A program made the translations under genes and the position numbers. A DNA stretch of 51,484 nucleotides from Candidatus Omnitrophota bacterium (GTDB lineage Bacteria; Omnitrophota; Omnitrophia; Omnitrophales; Aquincolibacteriaceae). The DNA lies in the NCBI GenBank assembly GCA_003140935.1, contig PLLJ01000017.1, positions 1 through 51,484 of the forward strand. Reading direction: 5' to 3'. A model generated the notes under the pieces. That model searched no databases. It was not told the DNA's origin and saw only the letters and a program-made list of their open reading frames with translations. Every line of letters starts with the position of its first letter. The first letter of the stretch is position 1. Positions 26,818 through 35,114 of the stretch are shown one piece after another.

Positions 26818-27765
26818 TTATGGTGATGATTTTTCCAATAACGCGAGCGATTCGAGACTTTTGAAATCAGCCGCGGAACCAAACGAAAAAACTTTAAATT
26901 CCGGCCGGCACTTGCGTGCCAGCCCTTTGAGGATCTTCCCGGGACCGATCTCCAGATAAGTGGTGATCCCGGATTCTTTAGCGGTCGCCATGGTTCGGAC
27001 CCACTGGACCGGACTCGTGAGTTGCTTTGCAAGAAGGGCCCGGATCTCTTCGGGGTTTGATGTTTTTTGTGCCGTGACGTTAGGAATAAAAGAGCACTTG
27101 GGTTCAAGGATCGGCGTTCCCGTGAGCGCAACCTCAAGCCGCGACTTTGCCTCGCCCATAAGGGAGGAATGAAAAGCGCCGCCGACTTTAAGCGGCATCG
27201 CACGCTTGGCACCCTTGGCTTCGGCGATCTTACAGGCATGTTCAATGGCCGGAAAAGTCCCTGAAAGCACGGTTTGGTCCGGAGCGTTGAGATTTGCGAC
27301 CTCGCAACCTGCCTCTTGGGCCACCGCGACGCATTGTTCAACCGTAAGTCCCATGATGAAAGCCATGGTTCCCGGTTTGTTCTTGGACGCATCTTCCATC
27401 GCCTCGGCGCGGACTTGCACGAGTTTCAGCGCATCTTCAAAGGAGATCGCTCCCGAGGCGGTCAGCGCCGTGAACTCACCCAGGCTTAAACCCGCGACAA
27501 TTGAGGGCGCGAGATCAGGATTCTTTTCCCGAAGCGCGGCGAGGGCGGCAAGGCTTGTGACCAGGATGCCGGTTTGAGCATAAAGGGTGCGCGTTAACTC
27601 GTCTTCGGGCCCGGCAAAACAGATCTGGCTGAGGGAGTAGCCCAGGATCTCGTCGGCTTTCTTGTAAAGCGCACGCGCGGCCGGGCTCTCCGCATAAAGA
27701 TCCTTCCCCATGCCTACGAATTGAGCGCCCTGCCCTGGAAATAAGAATCCTATCGGTTTGGTCAT
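26818..27765 (-). CDS. fabD: malonyl-CoA:ACP transacylase
   Basis: FabD loads malonyl groups onto ACP. The ATG at 27765 gives MTKPIGFLFPGQGAQFVGMG, the standard N-terminus (315 residues); an in-frame GTG at 27777, overlapping the fabH stop, is possible. The nucleophile elbow reads AGLSLGEFTAL, with Leu replacing the common His of GHSLG. Other landmarks are VQVRAEAM and PVKVGGAFHSSLM-like PLKVGGAFHSSLM with the catalytic His. Confidence 0.95.
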   Translation of the reverse strand: MTKPIGFLFPGQGAQFVGMGKDLYAESPAARALYKKADEILGYSLSQICFAGPEDELTRTLYAQTGILVTSLAALAALREKNPDLAPSIVAGLSLGEFTALTASGAISFEDALKLVQVRAEAMEDASKNKPGTMAFIMGLTVEQCVAVAQEAGCEVANLNAPDQTVLSGTFPAIEHACKIAEAKGAKRAMPLKVGGAFHSSLMGEAKSRLEVALTGTPILEPKCSFIPNVTAQKTSNPEEIRALLAKQLTSPVQWVRTMATAKESGITTYLEIGPGKILKGLARKCRPEFKVFSFGSAADFKSLESLALLEKSSP

Positions 27766-27770
27766 AGGGA

Positions 27771-28757
27771 TCACCACTTGATAAGACTCGCGCCCCAGGT
27801 AAGACCGCCACCGAACGCGACGAGGACCACATAGTCCCCTTTCTTGACCGTCCCGCTCTTTACGGCTTCATAAAGAGCGATCACCGTGGAAGCGCTCGAC
27901 ATATTGCCGTAACGATCGACATTGATGAAGACCTTCTCGGAAGGGATCTTGAGGCGCTCCGCCACGGCTTGCAGGATGCGATTATTCGCCTGGTGCGGGA
28001 TGAGGCAGTCGATGTCTTTCACTTGAAGTTTTTCGTGCTCGAGAACCTTGAGAACAGCTTGTTCCATGGTCTTGACCGCGATCTTGAAGAGCTCAGGCCC
28101 TTGCATGCGGATATAATGCAGTCCGTTCGCGATGCTTTCGGCGCTCGGCGGGATCCTGGAGCCTCCTGCGGGGATCTGAAGGATCTCACTCTGGGTGCCA
28201 TCGGCTCCCAGATAGGAGGCGAGAATGCCGTGACCGTCCCGGGATCTGGAAACAACGGCTGCGCCGGCGCCATCTCCAAAGAGAACGCATGTGCCGCGGT
28301 CTTTCCAATTAATAAATCTTGAGATCGTTTCGGCTCCGACGACCAGCACATTCTTATGAATGCCGGATTTCACAAATCCTTCGGCCACGGAAAGGGCGTA
28401 AGCAAAACCGGAGCAGGCCGCTGCGAGATCAAAAGCCCCGCAGGAAGCACCAAGCTTTGCCTGGAGATAGCAAGAGGCTGAAGGAAAGATCATGTCTGGA
28501 GTCGTTGTGGCCACAATGATCAGATCGAGATCTTTCGGGGTGAGGCCGGCGTTTTTTAAAGCTTCTTGCGCCGCCGGCAACGCGAGATCGCTCGTGGCCT
28601 GGTCTTTGGCTGCGATCCGGCGCTCACGGATGCCGGTGCGCGTGCGGATCCACTCGTCGGTGGTATCGACGATCTTTTCGATATCCGCGTTCGTCAAAAC
28701 TTTTTCGGGCAAATAGGCCCCAAGCCCCGTAATGGCGGCACGATAAGGTGCGGTCAT
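27771..28757 (-). CDS. fabH: beta-ketoacyl-ACP synthase III
   Basis: This 328-residue initiating condensing enzyme joins acyl-CoA to malonyl-ACP. The Cys-His-Asn triad is visible in DLAAACSGFAYALS, DCLIPHQANNRILQ and NVDRYGNMSSAS. The N-terminus ITGLGAYLPEKVLTN and WIRTRTGIRERRI are typical. It follows plsX after a 112-bp gap holding two hairpins. Confidence 0.97.
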   Translation of the reverse strand: MTAPYRAAITGLGAYLPEKVLTNADIEKIVDTTDEWIRTRTGIRERRIAAKDQATSDLALPAAQEALKNAGLTPKDLDLIIVATTTPDMIFPSASCYLQAKLGASCGAFDLAAACSGFAYALSVAEGFVKSGIHKNVLVVGAETISRFINWKDRGTCVLFGDGAGAAVVSRSRDGHGILASYLGADGTQSEILQIPAGGSRIPPSAESIANGLHYIRMQGPELFKIAVKTMEQAVLKVLEHEKLQVKDIDCLIPHQANNRILQAVAERLKIPSEKVFINVDRYGNMSSASTVIALYEAVKSGTVKKGDYVVLVAFGGGLTWGASLIKW

Positions 28758-28798
28758 GGTTCCTTTATTGTACTTGCGGGATTAGTCCCAATCCCAAT

Positions 28799-28867
28799 CA
28801 ATTTCAGAGAATCTGAAATTGGGGCAATCCTGACTACCATTGATGAAAAGAAAATAAAAGTCAGGAT
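28799..28867. repeat. two adjacent hairpins between plsX and fabH
   Basis: CAATTTCAG/CTGAAATTG (28799-28807, 28813-28821) has a 5-nt loop. ATCCTGACT/AGTCAGGAT (28827-28835, 28859-28867) has a 23-nt loop beginning ACC. The second resembles the paired-hairpin family in stem size and loop start, but the rest of its loop is different. They sit right after the fabH start in DNA order, i.e. upstream of fabH in the mRNA. Confidence 0.5.
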
Positions 28868-28869
28868 AG

Positions 28870-29910
28870 TTATGCATTGCTGGGTTTGCGTTCCACCGGA
28901 GAAACGGGTGGATTCAGGTACGGAGTGATGGCTTCCACGATCTGTGCGTTGACACGTGTGGTGACAAGTTCTCCCGCGACACGGATCGCGTTCCGGATGG
29001 CAAGAGCGGAGGAGATGCCGTGACTGATAATGATATTTCCATTCACGCCGAGGAGCGGAGCCCCGCCCGCTTTTTCATAATCGGTTGCTTTGCGGATGGA
29101 AGAAAGGGCCGGCTTCAAGAGCCATGCGGCAAGAGACGTGAAAAGGTTCTTGCGGAGTTCGCGGGCAATAAGCGCAACGGCAGTCTCGAGAATACTTTCG
29201 ATCATTTTGAGCACCACATTGCCGACAAAACCATCGCAAATAATACAATCGGCCTTCCCGGTGAAGAAATCGCGCCCCTCGATATTCCCGATAAAGTTAA
29301 GCGATGATTCGCGCAAAAGCTTATAAGTCTCCTTGAGGACTTCGGTTCCTTTGGACTCTTCCTCTCCAATGTTGAGAAGCCCGATTGTGGGACGTTTTTT
29401 CTTGAGGATGCTTTTGGCGAACACGTCCGCCATGATCGCATATTGGAAAAGTTCATAAGCGGAAGGATTTAAATTTGCCCCCACATCTGTAGTGACAGAC
29501 ATGCCGTGGAGTGTGGGCGTCGCGATGGCGATGCCTGGACGCTTGATCCCGGGCAACATGCCGAGAAGGAGTGTGGCGGCGGCGACCATGGCCCCCGTGT
29601 TTCCCGCGGAGACGGCCGCAGCACAATCTTTCTTCTTTAAAAGGTCAACACAAACGCCGATCGAGGAATCTTTTTTCTTGCGAAGCGCGGCGACCGGCGA
29701 TTCCCCCATGCCGATAACCTCACTTGCTTCAAGAATGTCGATCTTGCCCCCCAGGACCTTGTGCTTATTCAATTCATGTTTCAAGGCGGCCGTCTGACCT
29801 ACAAGAACGATTTCCAGATGATCGAAGTCGTTGGCAGCCATGACGGCCCCTTCGACCACGACCTGCGGGGCGTAATCCCCTCCCATTCCATCCAGAGCGA
29901 TCCGGATCAT
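28870..29910 (-). CDS. plsX: phosphate acyltransferase PlsX
   Basis: PlsX makes acyl-phosphate from acyl-ACP for PlsY. I start it at ATG 29910 (MIRIALDGMGGDYAPQVVVEG), the conserved N-terminus, giving 346 residues. The upstream frame runs through rpmF. Other landmarks are VSAGNTGAMVAAATLLLGM, VTTDVGANLNPSAYEL, ADCIICDGFVGNVVLKM and AGGAPLLGVNGNIIISHG. AAGGAA precedes the start. It begins five bases after rpmF. Confidence 0.96.
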   Translation of the reverse strand: MIRIALDGMGGDYAPQVVVEGAVMAANDFDHLEIVLVGQTAALKHELNKHKVLGGKIDILEASEVIGMGESPVAALRKKKDSSIGVCVDLLKKKDCAAAVSAGNTGAMVAAATLLLGMLPGIKRPGIAIATPTLHGMSVTTDVGANLNPSAYELFQYAIMADVFAKSILKKKRPTIGLLNIGEEESKGTEVLKETYKLLRESSLNFIGNIEGRDFFTGKADCIICDGFVGNVVLKMIESILETAVALIARELRKNLFTSLAAWLLKPALSSIRKATDYEKAGGAPLLGVNGNIIISHGISSALAIRNAIRVAGELVTTRVNAQIVEAITPYLNPPVSPVERKPSNA

Positions 29911-29915
29911 AAAGG

Positions 29916-30113
29916 TTATTCCTTCTCCTGGGTCTTGACCTTGATCGATTTCACCAGCTTCCCTTTGTAAAAGCCGCAGGAAGTGCAAACGCGATGAGGC
30001 AAGACGAACGCGCCGCATTGCGTGCACTGTGAGCGGGACTTCAGGACCAGATGGTCGTTGGCCCGGCGTAAACGTGAGCGCGTATTCGAATGTTTTCTCT
30101 TAGGATGTGCCAT
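29916..30113 (-). CDS. rpmF: 50S ribosomal protein L32
   Basis: This 65-residue ribosomal protein starts MAHPKRKHSNTRSRLRRA. It has a zinc ribbon from two CxxC pairs (SQCTQCGAF...HRVCTSCGFY). It lies in the conserved DUF177-rpmF-plsX order and overlaps the DUF177 gene by 14 bp. The C-terminal tail (KSIKVKTQEKE) is slightly longer than in many bacteria. Confidence 0.97.
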   Translation of the reverse strand: MAHPKRKHSNTRSRLRRANDHLVLKSRSQCTQCGAFVLPHRVCTSCGFYKGKLVKSIKVKTQEKE

Positions 30114-30582
30114 GATGTCGCTCCTTCTTGGATTTCTCTTTTTTTATGATGACTGGGGAAGCATGATAGCTAATTTTTTTGCAATTGCAAGCGCCTTCAT
30201 TAAGATCGATGCCGCACTGGGGGCAAAGTCCCCGGCAGCTCGCTTTACATAGATGCACCAAGGGGTGTTCGACGATCAGGAGTTCTCGAACATTCTCAAG
30301 AGGCTCGACCGTATCCTTTCCTGAGAGGTCAAAGATCCAGTCAAAATCAAAGGATAATGCCTCATTCTTTTCCTTCAGGCATTTTCCGCAGATCCGCTTG
30401 ACCGTCGCCGTGAGAGTTCCTTGGAACCGAAGCATGCCGACGCTTTTTTCTGCTTCTCCTGAGACAAGAATAGGCGCCGTATAAAGCATGTCCGGAAACT
30501 CGACATCGATCGTTTTCGCGTCATAAGATCCCTCGACGTGGACCGGGACGCCGTCTTGGAATTCCGAAAGGATGAATTTCAT
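30100..30582 (-). CDS. DUF177 (YceD-like) protein
   Basis: This 160-residue protein, starting at ATG 30582 (MKFILSEFQDG), belongs to the DUF177 family, which accompanies rpmF in many bacteria and has been linked to rRNA metabolism. It has a CGKC pair (RICGKCLKEKNEAL) and a second cysteine cluster (CRGLCPQCGIDLNEGACNC) that may bind zinc. The C-terminus is strongly basic. The longer in-frame start at 30645 lies inside coaD and is not supported. Confidence 0.85.
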   Translation of the reverse strand: MKFILSEFQDGVPVHVEGSYDAKTIDVEFPDMLYTAPILVSGEAEKSVGMLRFQGTLTATVKRICGKCLKEKNEALSFDFDWIFDLSGKDTVEPLENVRELLIVEHPLVHLCKASCRGLCPQCGIDLNEGACNCKKISYHASPVIIKKEKSKKERHHGTS

Positions 30583-30583
30583 A

Positions 30584-31081
30584 TTAACGTGCGTTGCCAA
30601 CCGGAAATTTTTTTTTGATCCGAGCGGCGACCGGGGCCGGAACATAGCGCGTTACATCTCCGCCCAACCGGGCGATCTCTTTGATGAGGCGCGAGGAAAG
30701 ATAAAAATGCGATTCGGAGGGCATTAAGAACATCGTATCGATCTTGGGAGCCAGTTTGCGATTCGTAAGGGCCATTTGGAACTCATAATCGAAATCCGAC
30801 GTCGCGCGAATCCCCCGGATAAGCGTAAATGCCTTTTCTTTTTCAGCGAAGTGGACCGTCAGACCTTTCCAGTGTTTCACCTGAACCTGGGGGCGATGTT
30901 TGAGCGCCGCTCTCAAGAAGCTCACCCGTTCCTGGGCCGTAAAAAGAGTCTTCTTCGAAGGATTCGAGGCTACGACCACAATCAGTTCATCAAAGAGGTT
31001 GAGCGCCCGCTCGATCAGATCCAGATGACCGAACGTGACGGGATCAAAGCTCCCCGTATATATAGCTTTTCGTTTTTTCAT
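30584..31081 (-). CDS. coaD: phosphopantetheine adenylyltransferase
   Basis: CoaD makes dephospho-CoA from phosphopantetheine and ATP. The 165-residue protein starts MKKRKAIYTGSFDPVTFGH with the nucleotidyltransferase TGSFDP and GH motifs. It has LIRGIRATSDFDYEFQMA, FLMPSESHFYLSSRLIKEIA and a final VPAPV. The start at 31081 overlaps the end of rsmD by 38 bp, a common rsmD-coaD arrangement. Confidence 0.96.
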   Translation of the reverse strand: MKKRKAIYTGSFDPVTFGHLDLIERALNLFDELIVVVASNPSKKTLFTAQERVSFLRAALKHRPQVQVKHWKGLTVHFAEKEKAFTLIRGIRATSDFDYEFQMALTNRKLAPKIDTMFLMPSESHFYLSSRLIKEIARLGGDVTRYVPAPVAARIKKKFPVGNAR

Positions 31082-31643
31082 TTTTTGATTCCAATCGGAA
31101 ATAAAAGGATAGGCAGGCTTGCCCGATCCGCTTGGTGCGGACCCATTTGAGGTTCTTAAGCTCGGCATTCGGCAGCTCTTCACGCCACATATGCCCCACC
31201 ACCACTTGCGCGAAAGGCAGGACTATATCAGACCCATCCAGCCTCATCAATGTCTTTTTGACCAGGCCTTTCATAAAGGGCGGATCCACGAAGATCAGCG
31301 AAAATCCCTGCCCTGCCTTTTCAAGTTTTTTGATGGCCGAGGGTATGTCCCGCATCAGGATCGTTCCCTGATTGCTTATCCCGAGGCTTGCCAGGTTCTT
31401 CTCGATCACCTTTTGGGCCCAGGGCGCCTGATCGACAAAGGTCGTGCTGATCGCACCGCGGCTTAAGGATTCCAAGCCAAGACTCCCCGACCCGGCATAG
31501 AGGTCCAGCACGTGCTTCCCGAAGACGAACGAACCCACGATATTAAAAAGGGTCTCCTTGGTCCGGTCTGTCATGGGACGGGTCAGTCTATTCTTGGGGA
31601 AATCGATCTTCCGGGACTTAAATTTACCGCTGATGATGCGCAT
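31044..31643 (-). CDS. rsmD: 16S rRNA (guanine966-N2)-methyltransferase
   Basis: This 199-residue SAM-dependent enzyme begins MRIISGKFKSRKI and has LTRPMTDRTKETLFNIVG. The SAM-binding site is LDLYAGSGSLGLESLSRGA and the catalytic motif is FVDPPF. It overlaps coaD and follows recG after 11 bases. Confidence 0.95.
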   Translation of the reverse strand: MRIISGKFKSRKIDFPKNRLTRPMTDRTKETLFNIVGSFVFGKHVLDLYAGSGSLGLESLSRGAISTTFVDQAPWAQKVIEKNLASLGISNQGTILMRDIPSAIKKLEKAGQGFSLIFVDPPFMKGLVKKTLMRLDGSDIVLPFAQVVVGHMWREELPNAELKNLKWVRTKRIGQACLSFYFRLESKNEKTKSYIYGEL

Positions 31644-31654
31644 GGGTCTGTAGT

Positions 31655-33718
31655 CTAATCGGTTTTAGGCATTTGTTCGAGATATTTTTGGATCCATACG
31701 GGAATTTTTTGCGGGAGACTTCCGGAGATCCCGCCGACCCATTTCTGAGCTTCCTGTCTTGCCTGAAGCAGGATGGCCTCGTCCGCGATCGGATGAGCGA
31801 CGCGAAAGAGCGGTTCGCCTGATTGCCGGGTCCCCCAAAGGTCCCCCTGCCCGCGAAGCTTAAGATCCTCGTCGGCTATCAGGAACCCGTCGTTCAGTTT
31901 GGTGAGAAGCCTCAGGCGCATCTTTCCCTCGTCGGTCGAGGGCTCGCCGAAAAGGAAGCAATCAGATCCGAGTTTGCCGCGGCCAATGCGTCCGCGTAAC
32001 TGATGGAGTTGCGCAAGCCCGAACCGTTCGGCATTCTCAATGATCATCATGGTGGCGTTCGGCTGGTCCACACCGACCTCAATCACCGAAGTCGCAACGA
32101 GGATATCGATCTCATTTCGGGAAAAAGCGCGCATGATCGCTTCCCGCTCCGAGCGTTCCAATTTGCCGTGGACCAGTCCCATACGGAATTCCTTGAATAC
32201 GGTTTTCCGGAGGCGCTCGAACTCTTTTTTTGCGGCCAACAGGTCTTTCTTTTCAGTCTCTTCGATCAGCGGAAATACAATGTAGGCCTGCTCCCCCTTT
32301 TGAATCCGTAGGGACATGTGCGCAAAGATGTCGGGCTGTTTTTTTCGTGTGATCCAGTAAGTCTTGATCGGTTGACGGCCTCTCGGCAGTTCTCGCATCA
32401 CGGAAATATCCAGATCCGCGTAAACGGTAAGGGCCAAAGTCCGCGGGATCGGCGTCGCGGTCATGACAAGCTGATGTGGGCGCGGCGTCTTCTGCAAGAG
32501 TTGATTGCGCTGATGGACCCCGAATTTGTGCTGTTCATCGACCACGAGGAGTCCGAGCGCCTTGAATTGGACGTCCTCTTGCAAAAGGGCGTGCGTGCCG
32601 ACCACGACGGGGACTTTCCCGGCTTTGAGCTCCGCGATCAGTCGTGCGCGTTTGTCCGCTCCAGTGCTTTTGGTCAGAAGCTCGGGACGTATCCCTACGG
32701 GTTCCAAAAATTTCAGAAGGGTCCGGTAATGTTGTTCTGCAAGGATCTCGGTCGGAATGAGAAAAGCGGATTGAAGTCCCGAGCGGTACGCCGCCAGAAA
32801 CGCGAACGCGGCGACCACCGTCTTGCCAGATCCGACGTCTCCTTGCAAAAGACGGTTCATCGGGACCGTCTGCCCCATGTCCTTTACGAGATCCAGAATC
32901 GCCTTTTCCTGACTCTTGGTGAGCTCAAATGGCAGTGAACGTTTGAACTCGAGGATCAGTTCCGGACTTATTTTGAATGCGGGGGCCTGATACTGGGTCC
33001 GGATCGCTTTCACTTTCAGGAAAATCTGGAGCTCAAAGGAAAAGAATTCGTCGAAGACGATGCGCCGCCGCGCCTTCTCGAGCTCCTCGAAGGAGCTTGG
33101 AAGATGCATTTCCCGGAGGGCGCGGTCAAGCGTCATCAGATCCAGTCCGGTCCTTAGTTCCGGAGGTAAAGCATCCGTGATGGCGCTGTCCAAATGGTGC
33201 TCGACGGCCTCCCTCAAGATCGTGCGGAGGGATCGTTGAAAAAGTCCTTCGGTCAACGGGTAGATCGGCGTGATGCGTCCGGTATGGATGGATTCAGCCT
33301 CGGGACTCTCCACGATCTCGAACTCCGGACTCGACATTTGGAGATCTTTTTTGTAGAACTCGACCTTGCCGTATAGAATGACCTGCTGACCGCAAAGGAA
33401 GAGTCTTTTCAAGTAAGGTTGATTGAACCAGACTGCACGTAAGGTCCCCGAATCATCTCCGACCAGGACTTCGACGAGAGGCATGCCTCGGATGGGTTTG
33501 AATTTCACATCCATGACCTCGCCGCGACACGTGATCGGCTCATTGAGCGGCAAATTGTTCAGAGGAGCAAAATGCGAGCGGTCCTCGTAACGGCGCGGAA
33601 AAAGATAGAGAAGATCACGGACCGACCGGATGCCTATTTTTTGGAATAGGAGCGCACGCTTGGGACCGACTCCCTTGATGTAGCGCAATTCTCCAAGTTC
33701 CGACTCGGAGACTTTCAT
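31655..33718 (-). CDS. recG: ATP-dependent DNA helicase RecG
   Basis: This 687-residue helicase regresses stalled forks and processes branched DNA. The N-terminal wedge/OB region (about 50-170) follows IKGVGPKRALLFQKIGI. The helicase core has Walker A LLQGDVGSGKTVVA, the DEQH box VVDEQHKFGVHQR, TATPIPRTLALTVYADLD, and the RecG-type VIEVGVDQPNATMMIIENAERFGLAQLHQLRGRIGRG. Length and domain order are standard. Confidence 0.97.
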   Translation of the reverse strand: MKVSESELGELRYIKGVGPKRALLFQKIGIRSVRDLLYLFPRRYEDRSHFAPLNNLPLNEPITCRGEVMDVKFKPIRGMPLVEVLVGDDSGTLRAVWFNQPYLKRLFLCGQQVILYGKVEFYKKDLQMSSPEFEIVESPEAESIHTGRITPIYPLTEGLFQRSLRTILREAVEHHLDSAITDALPPELRTGLDLMTLDRALREMHLPSSFEELEKARRRIVFDEFFSFELQIFLKVKAIRTQYQAPAFKISPELILEFKRSLPFELTKSQEKAILDLVKDMGQTVPMNRLLQGDVGSGKTVVAAFAFLAAYRSGLQSAFLIPTEILAEQHYRTLLKFLEPVGIRPELLTKSTGADKRARLIAELKAGKVPVVVGTHALLQEDVQFKALGLLVVDEQHKFGVHQRNQLLQKTPRPHQLVMTATPIPRTLALTVYADLDISVMRELPRGRQPIKTYWITRKKQPDIFAHMSLRIQKGEQAYIVFPLIEETEKKDLLAAKKEFERLRKTVFKEFRMGLVHGKLERSEREAIMRAFSRNEIDILVATSVIEVGVDQPNATMMIIENAERFGLAQLHQLRGRIGRGKLGSDCFLFGEPSTDEGKMRLRLLTKLNDGFLIADEDLKLRGQGDLWGTRQSGEPLFRVAHPIADEAILLQARQEAQKWVGGISGSLPQKIPVWIQKYLEQMPKTD

Positions 33719-33753
33719 AAGGTCCGCATGGGGCGGAAGGGCCGGAAGTCCGG

Positions 33754-34230
33754 CTAGGGTTTCTTAGCCGGTTCCGTCGTGGTGGCGACGGCTTCCTGTT
33801 TGAGAGTTTCCGCGGGTTTCGTGGCGTTGGCTTTTGCGGTCTCAGCAGCTTTTCCGGCGTCAGTTTTCTCAGCCGTAGTGGCGGTCTGGGTTGCCTTGGC
33901 TGCCCCTTTTTTTTCTGAAGCTTTCATTTTTTCAAGCGTTTTTTTGATCTGCTCGATGTCAAGCGGCGCTTGTGATTTAGGGGATTTGAAAAGCGACCGG
34001 CTTTTTTGAATCTCAAGGATGTTCAGACCGATACAAGTAAAAAGGAACAAGATCGCACAGACGCTTGTCGCCTTGGTAAGGAACGACGACGCCTTGGTTC
34101 CCAAAAGAGATTGGACGTTCCCGCCGAAACTGGCGCCTGTAAGGCCCTGTCCCCTTCCGGCCTGGAGCAGGATCACGATGATCAGGACAAGACAAACGGT
34201 GACGTGAAGGCAGACGACGAGAATGTTCAT
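33754..34230 (-). CDS. secG: preprotein translocase subunit SecG with long tail
   Basis: SecG supports the SecYEG channel. The first 75 residues match the family: a membrane helix (VCLHVTVCLVLIIVILLQAG), then GRGQGLTGASFGG, SLLGTKASSFLTKAT and a second helix (AILFLFTCIGLNIL). A low-complexity tail of about 75 residues rich in Ala, Lys, Thr and Glu follows, roughly doubling the usual length. It overlaps tpiA by 4 bp. Confidence 0.93.
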   Translation of the reverse strand: MNILVVCLHVTVCLVLIIVILLQAGRGQGLTGASFGGNVQSLLGTKASSFLTKATSVCAILFLFTCIGLNILEIQKSRSLFKSPKSQAPLDIEQIKKTLEKMKASEKKGAAKATQTATTAEKTDAGKAAETAKANATKPAETLKQEAVATTTEPAKKP

Positions 34231-35012
34231 GAGTGGTTCCCCGATTCATAAGTTTGTTGAGCTTCCTGGATGATCTGGGCAAACGATTCCGCCTTGAGGG
34301 ATGCGCCGCCGACCAGGGCACCATCAATGTTGGGTTTTTCCATGAGGGATCTTGTATTGTCCGGTTTGACGCTCCCTCCGTAGAGAATAGAAATGCGACT
34401 GCCGATCTCTTGACTGTAACGTTCGTTAAGAAGGCGGCGGATATAGGAATGCATCTGCTCGGCCTGGTCCGGAGTTGCGGTCTTCCCCGTTCCGATAGCC
34501 CAAACCGGTTCGTAGGCGATGACGACCTTGGCGATATCCTCTTTTTCGAGACGGCCGATCGATTCGTCGAACTGGGTCTTCACTACGTCAAAATGCTTCT
34601 TCGCGTCCCGTTCCGCGAGCGTTTCACCGACACAGACGATCGGAATAATGCTGTATTTGAGAGCGGTCTTCACTTTTTCATGGATCAGAATATCATCTTC
34701 TTTAAAGTATTGGCGGCGCTCGGAATGTCCGAGGATCACATAACGGCAACCGGAGTCTTTGAGCATGGTGGGCGAGATTTCGCCCGTGAAAGCACCCTCC
34801 GGAGCGCAGTACATATTCTGGGCTCCGAGATTGATCGAGGTGTCATTCAGGACCTTGGAAACTTCGCTGAGGGCCGTGAAGGGCGGGCAGATCACGATGG
34901 TGACGTTTGAGACCGTGTGCGCGGCCGCTTTGAGCGTTTGAACGAGCGTGACGGCCTCGGAGGCAGTTTTGTACATTTTCCAGTTCCCAGCGATCAAAGG
35001 TCTTTTTTTCAT
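34227..35012 (-). CDS. tpiA: triosephosphate isomerase
   Basis: This 261-residue glycolytic barrel has the substrate Lys in AGNWKMYKT, the catalytic His in ILGHSERRQYF, the catalytic Glu loop VIAYEPVWAIGTGKTA, and the phosphate-binding ISILYGGSVKPDN...GALVGGASLK. It follows pgk after an 86-bp gap that contains the paired-hairpin repeat. Confidence 0.98.
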   Translation of the reverse strand: MKKRPLIAGNWKMYKTASEAVTLVQTLKAAAHTVSNVTIVICPPFTALSEVSKVLNDTSINLGAQNMYCAPEGAFTGEISPTMLKDSGCRYVILGHSERRQYFKEDDILIHEKVKTALKYSIIPIVCVGETLAERDAKKHFDVVKTQFDESIGRLEKEDIAKVVIAYEPVWAIGTGKTATPDQAEQMHSYIRRLLNERYSQEIGSRISILYGGSVKPDNTRSLMEKPNIDGALVGGASLKAESFAQIIQEAQQTYESGNHS

Positions 35013-35032
35013 GGGGTTCTTTCCTTGAGTTA

Positions 35033-35114
35033 CTTGTACTGCTTAATGATCAATTAAATGGGTTAGCAGTACAAGCACTGTTAACCGTAAAATTTTAATT
35101 ATGAACAGTGCTTG
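35033..35114. repeat. paired-hairpin repeat copy 3, pgk-tpiA junction
   Basis: CTTGTACTGCT/AGCAGTACAAG (35033-35043, 35065-35075) and CAAGCACTGTT/AACAGTGCTTG (35072-35082, 35104-35114) are both 11-bp perfect stems with 21-nt loops, in opposite orientation and sharing CAAG. Read outward, the loops start AACCCA and AACCGT. The right arm is formed by the last codons of pgk, so the element overlaps coding sequence. It could moderate tpiA expression relative to pgk or protect an mRNA end. Confidence 0.75.

Noticed and set aside
9335..35114. Paired hairpins as integron attC sites
   Set aside because: The GTTAAC near the stems is suggestive, but the RYYYAAC/GTTRRRY boxes and the spacing of attC sites are absent, and no integrase is present.
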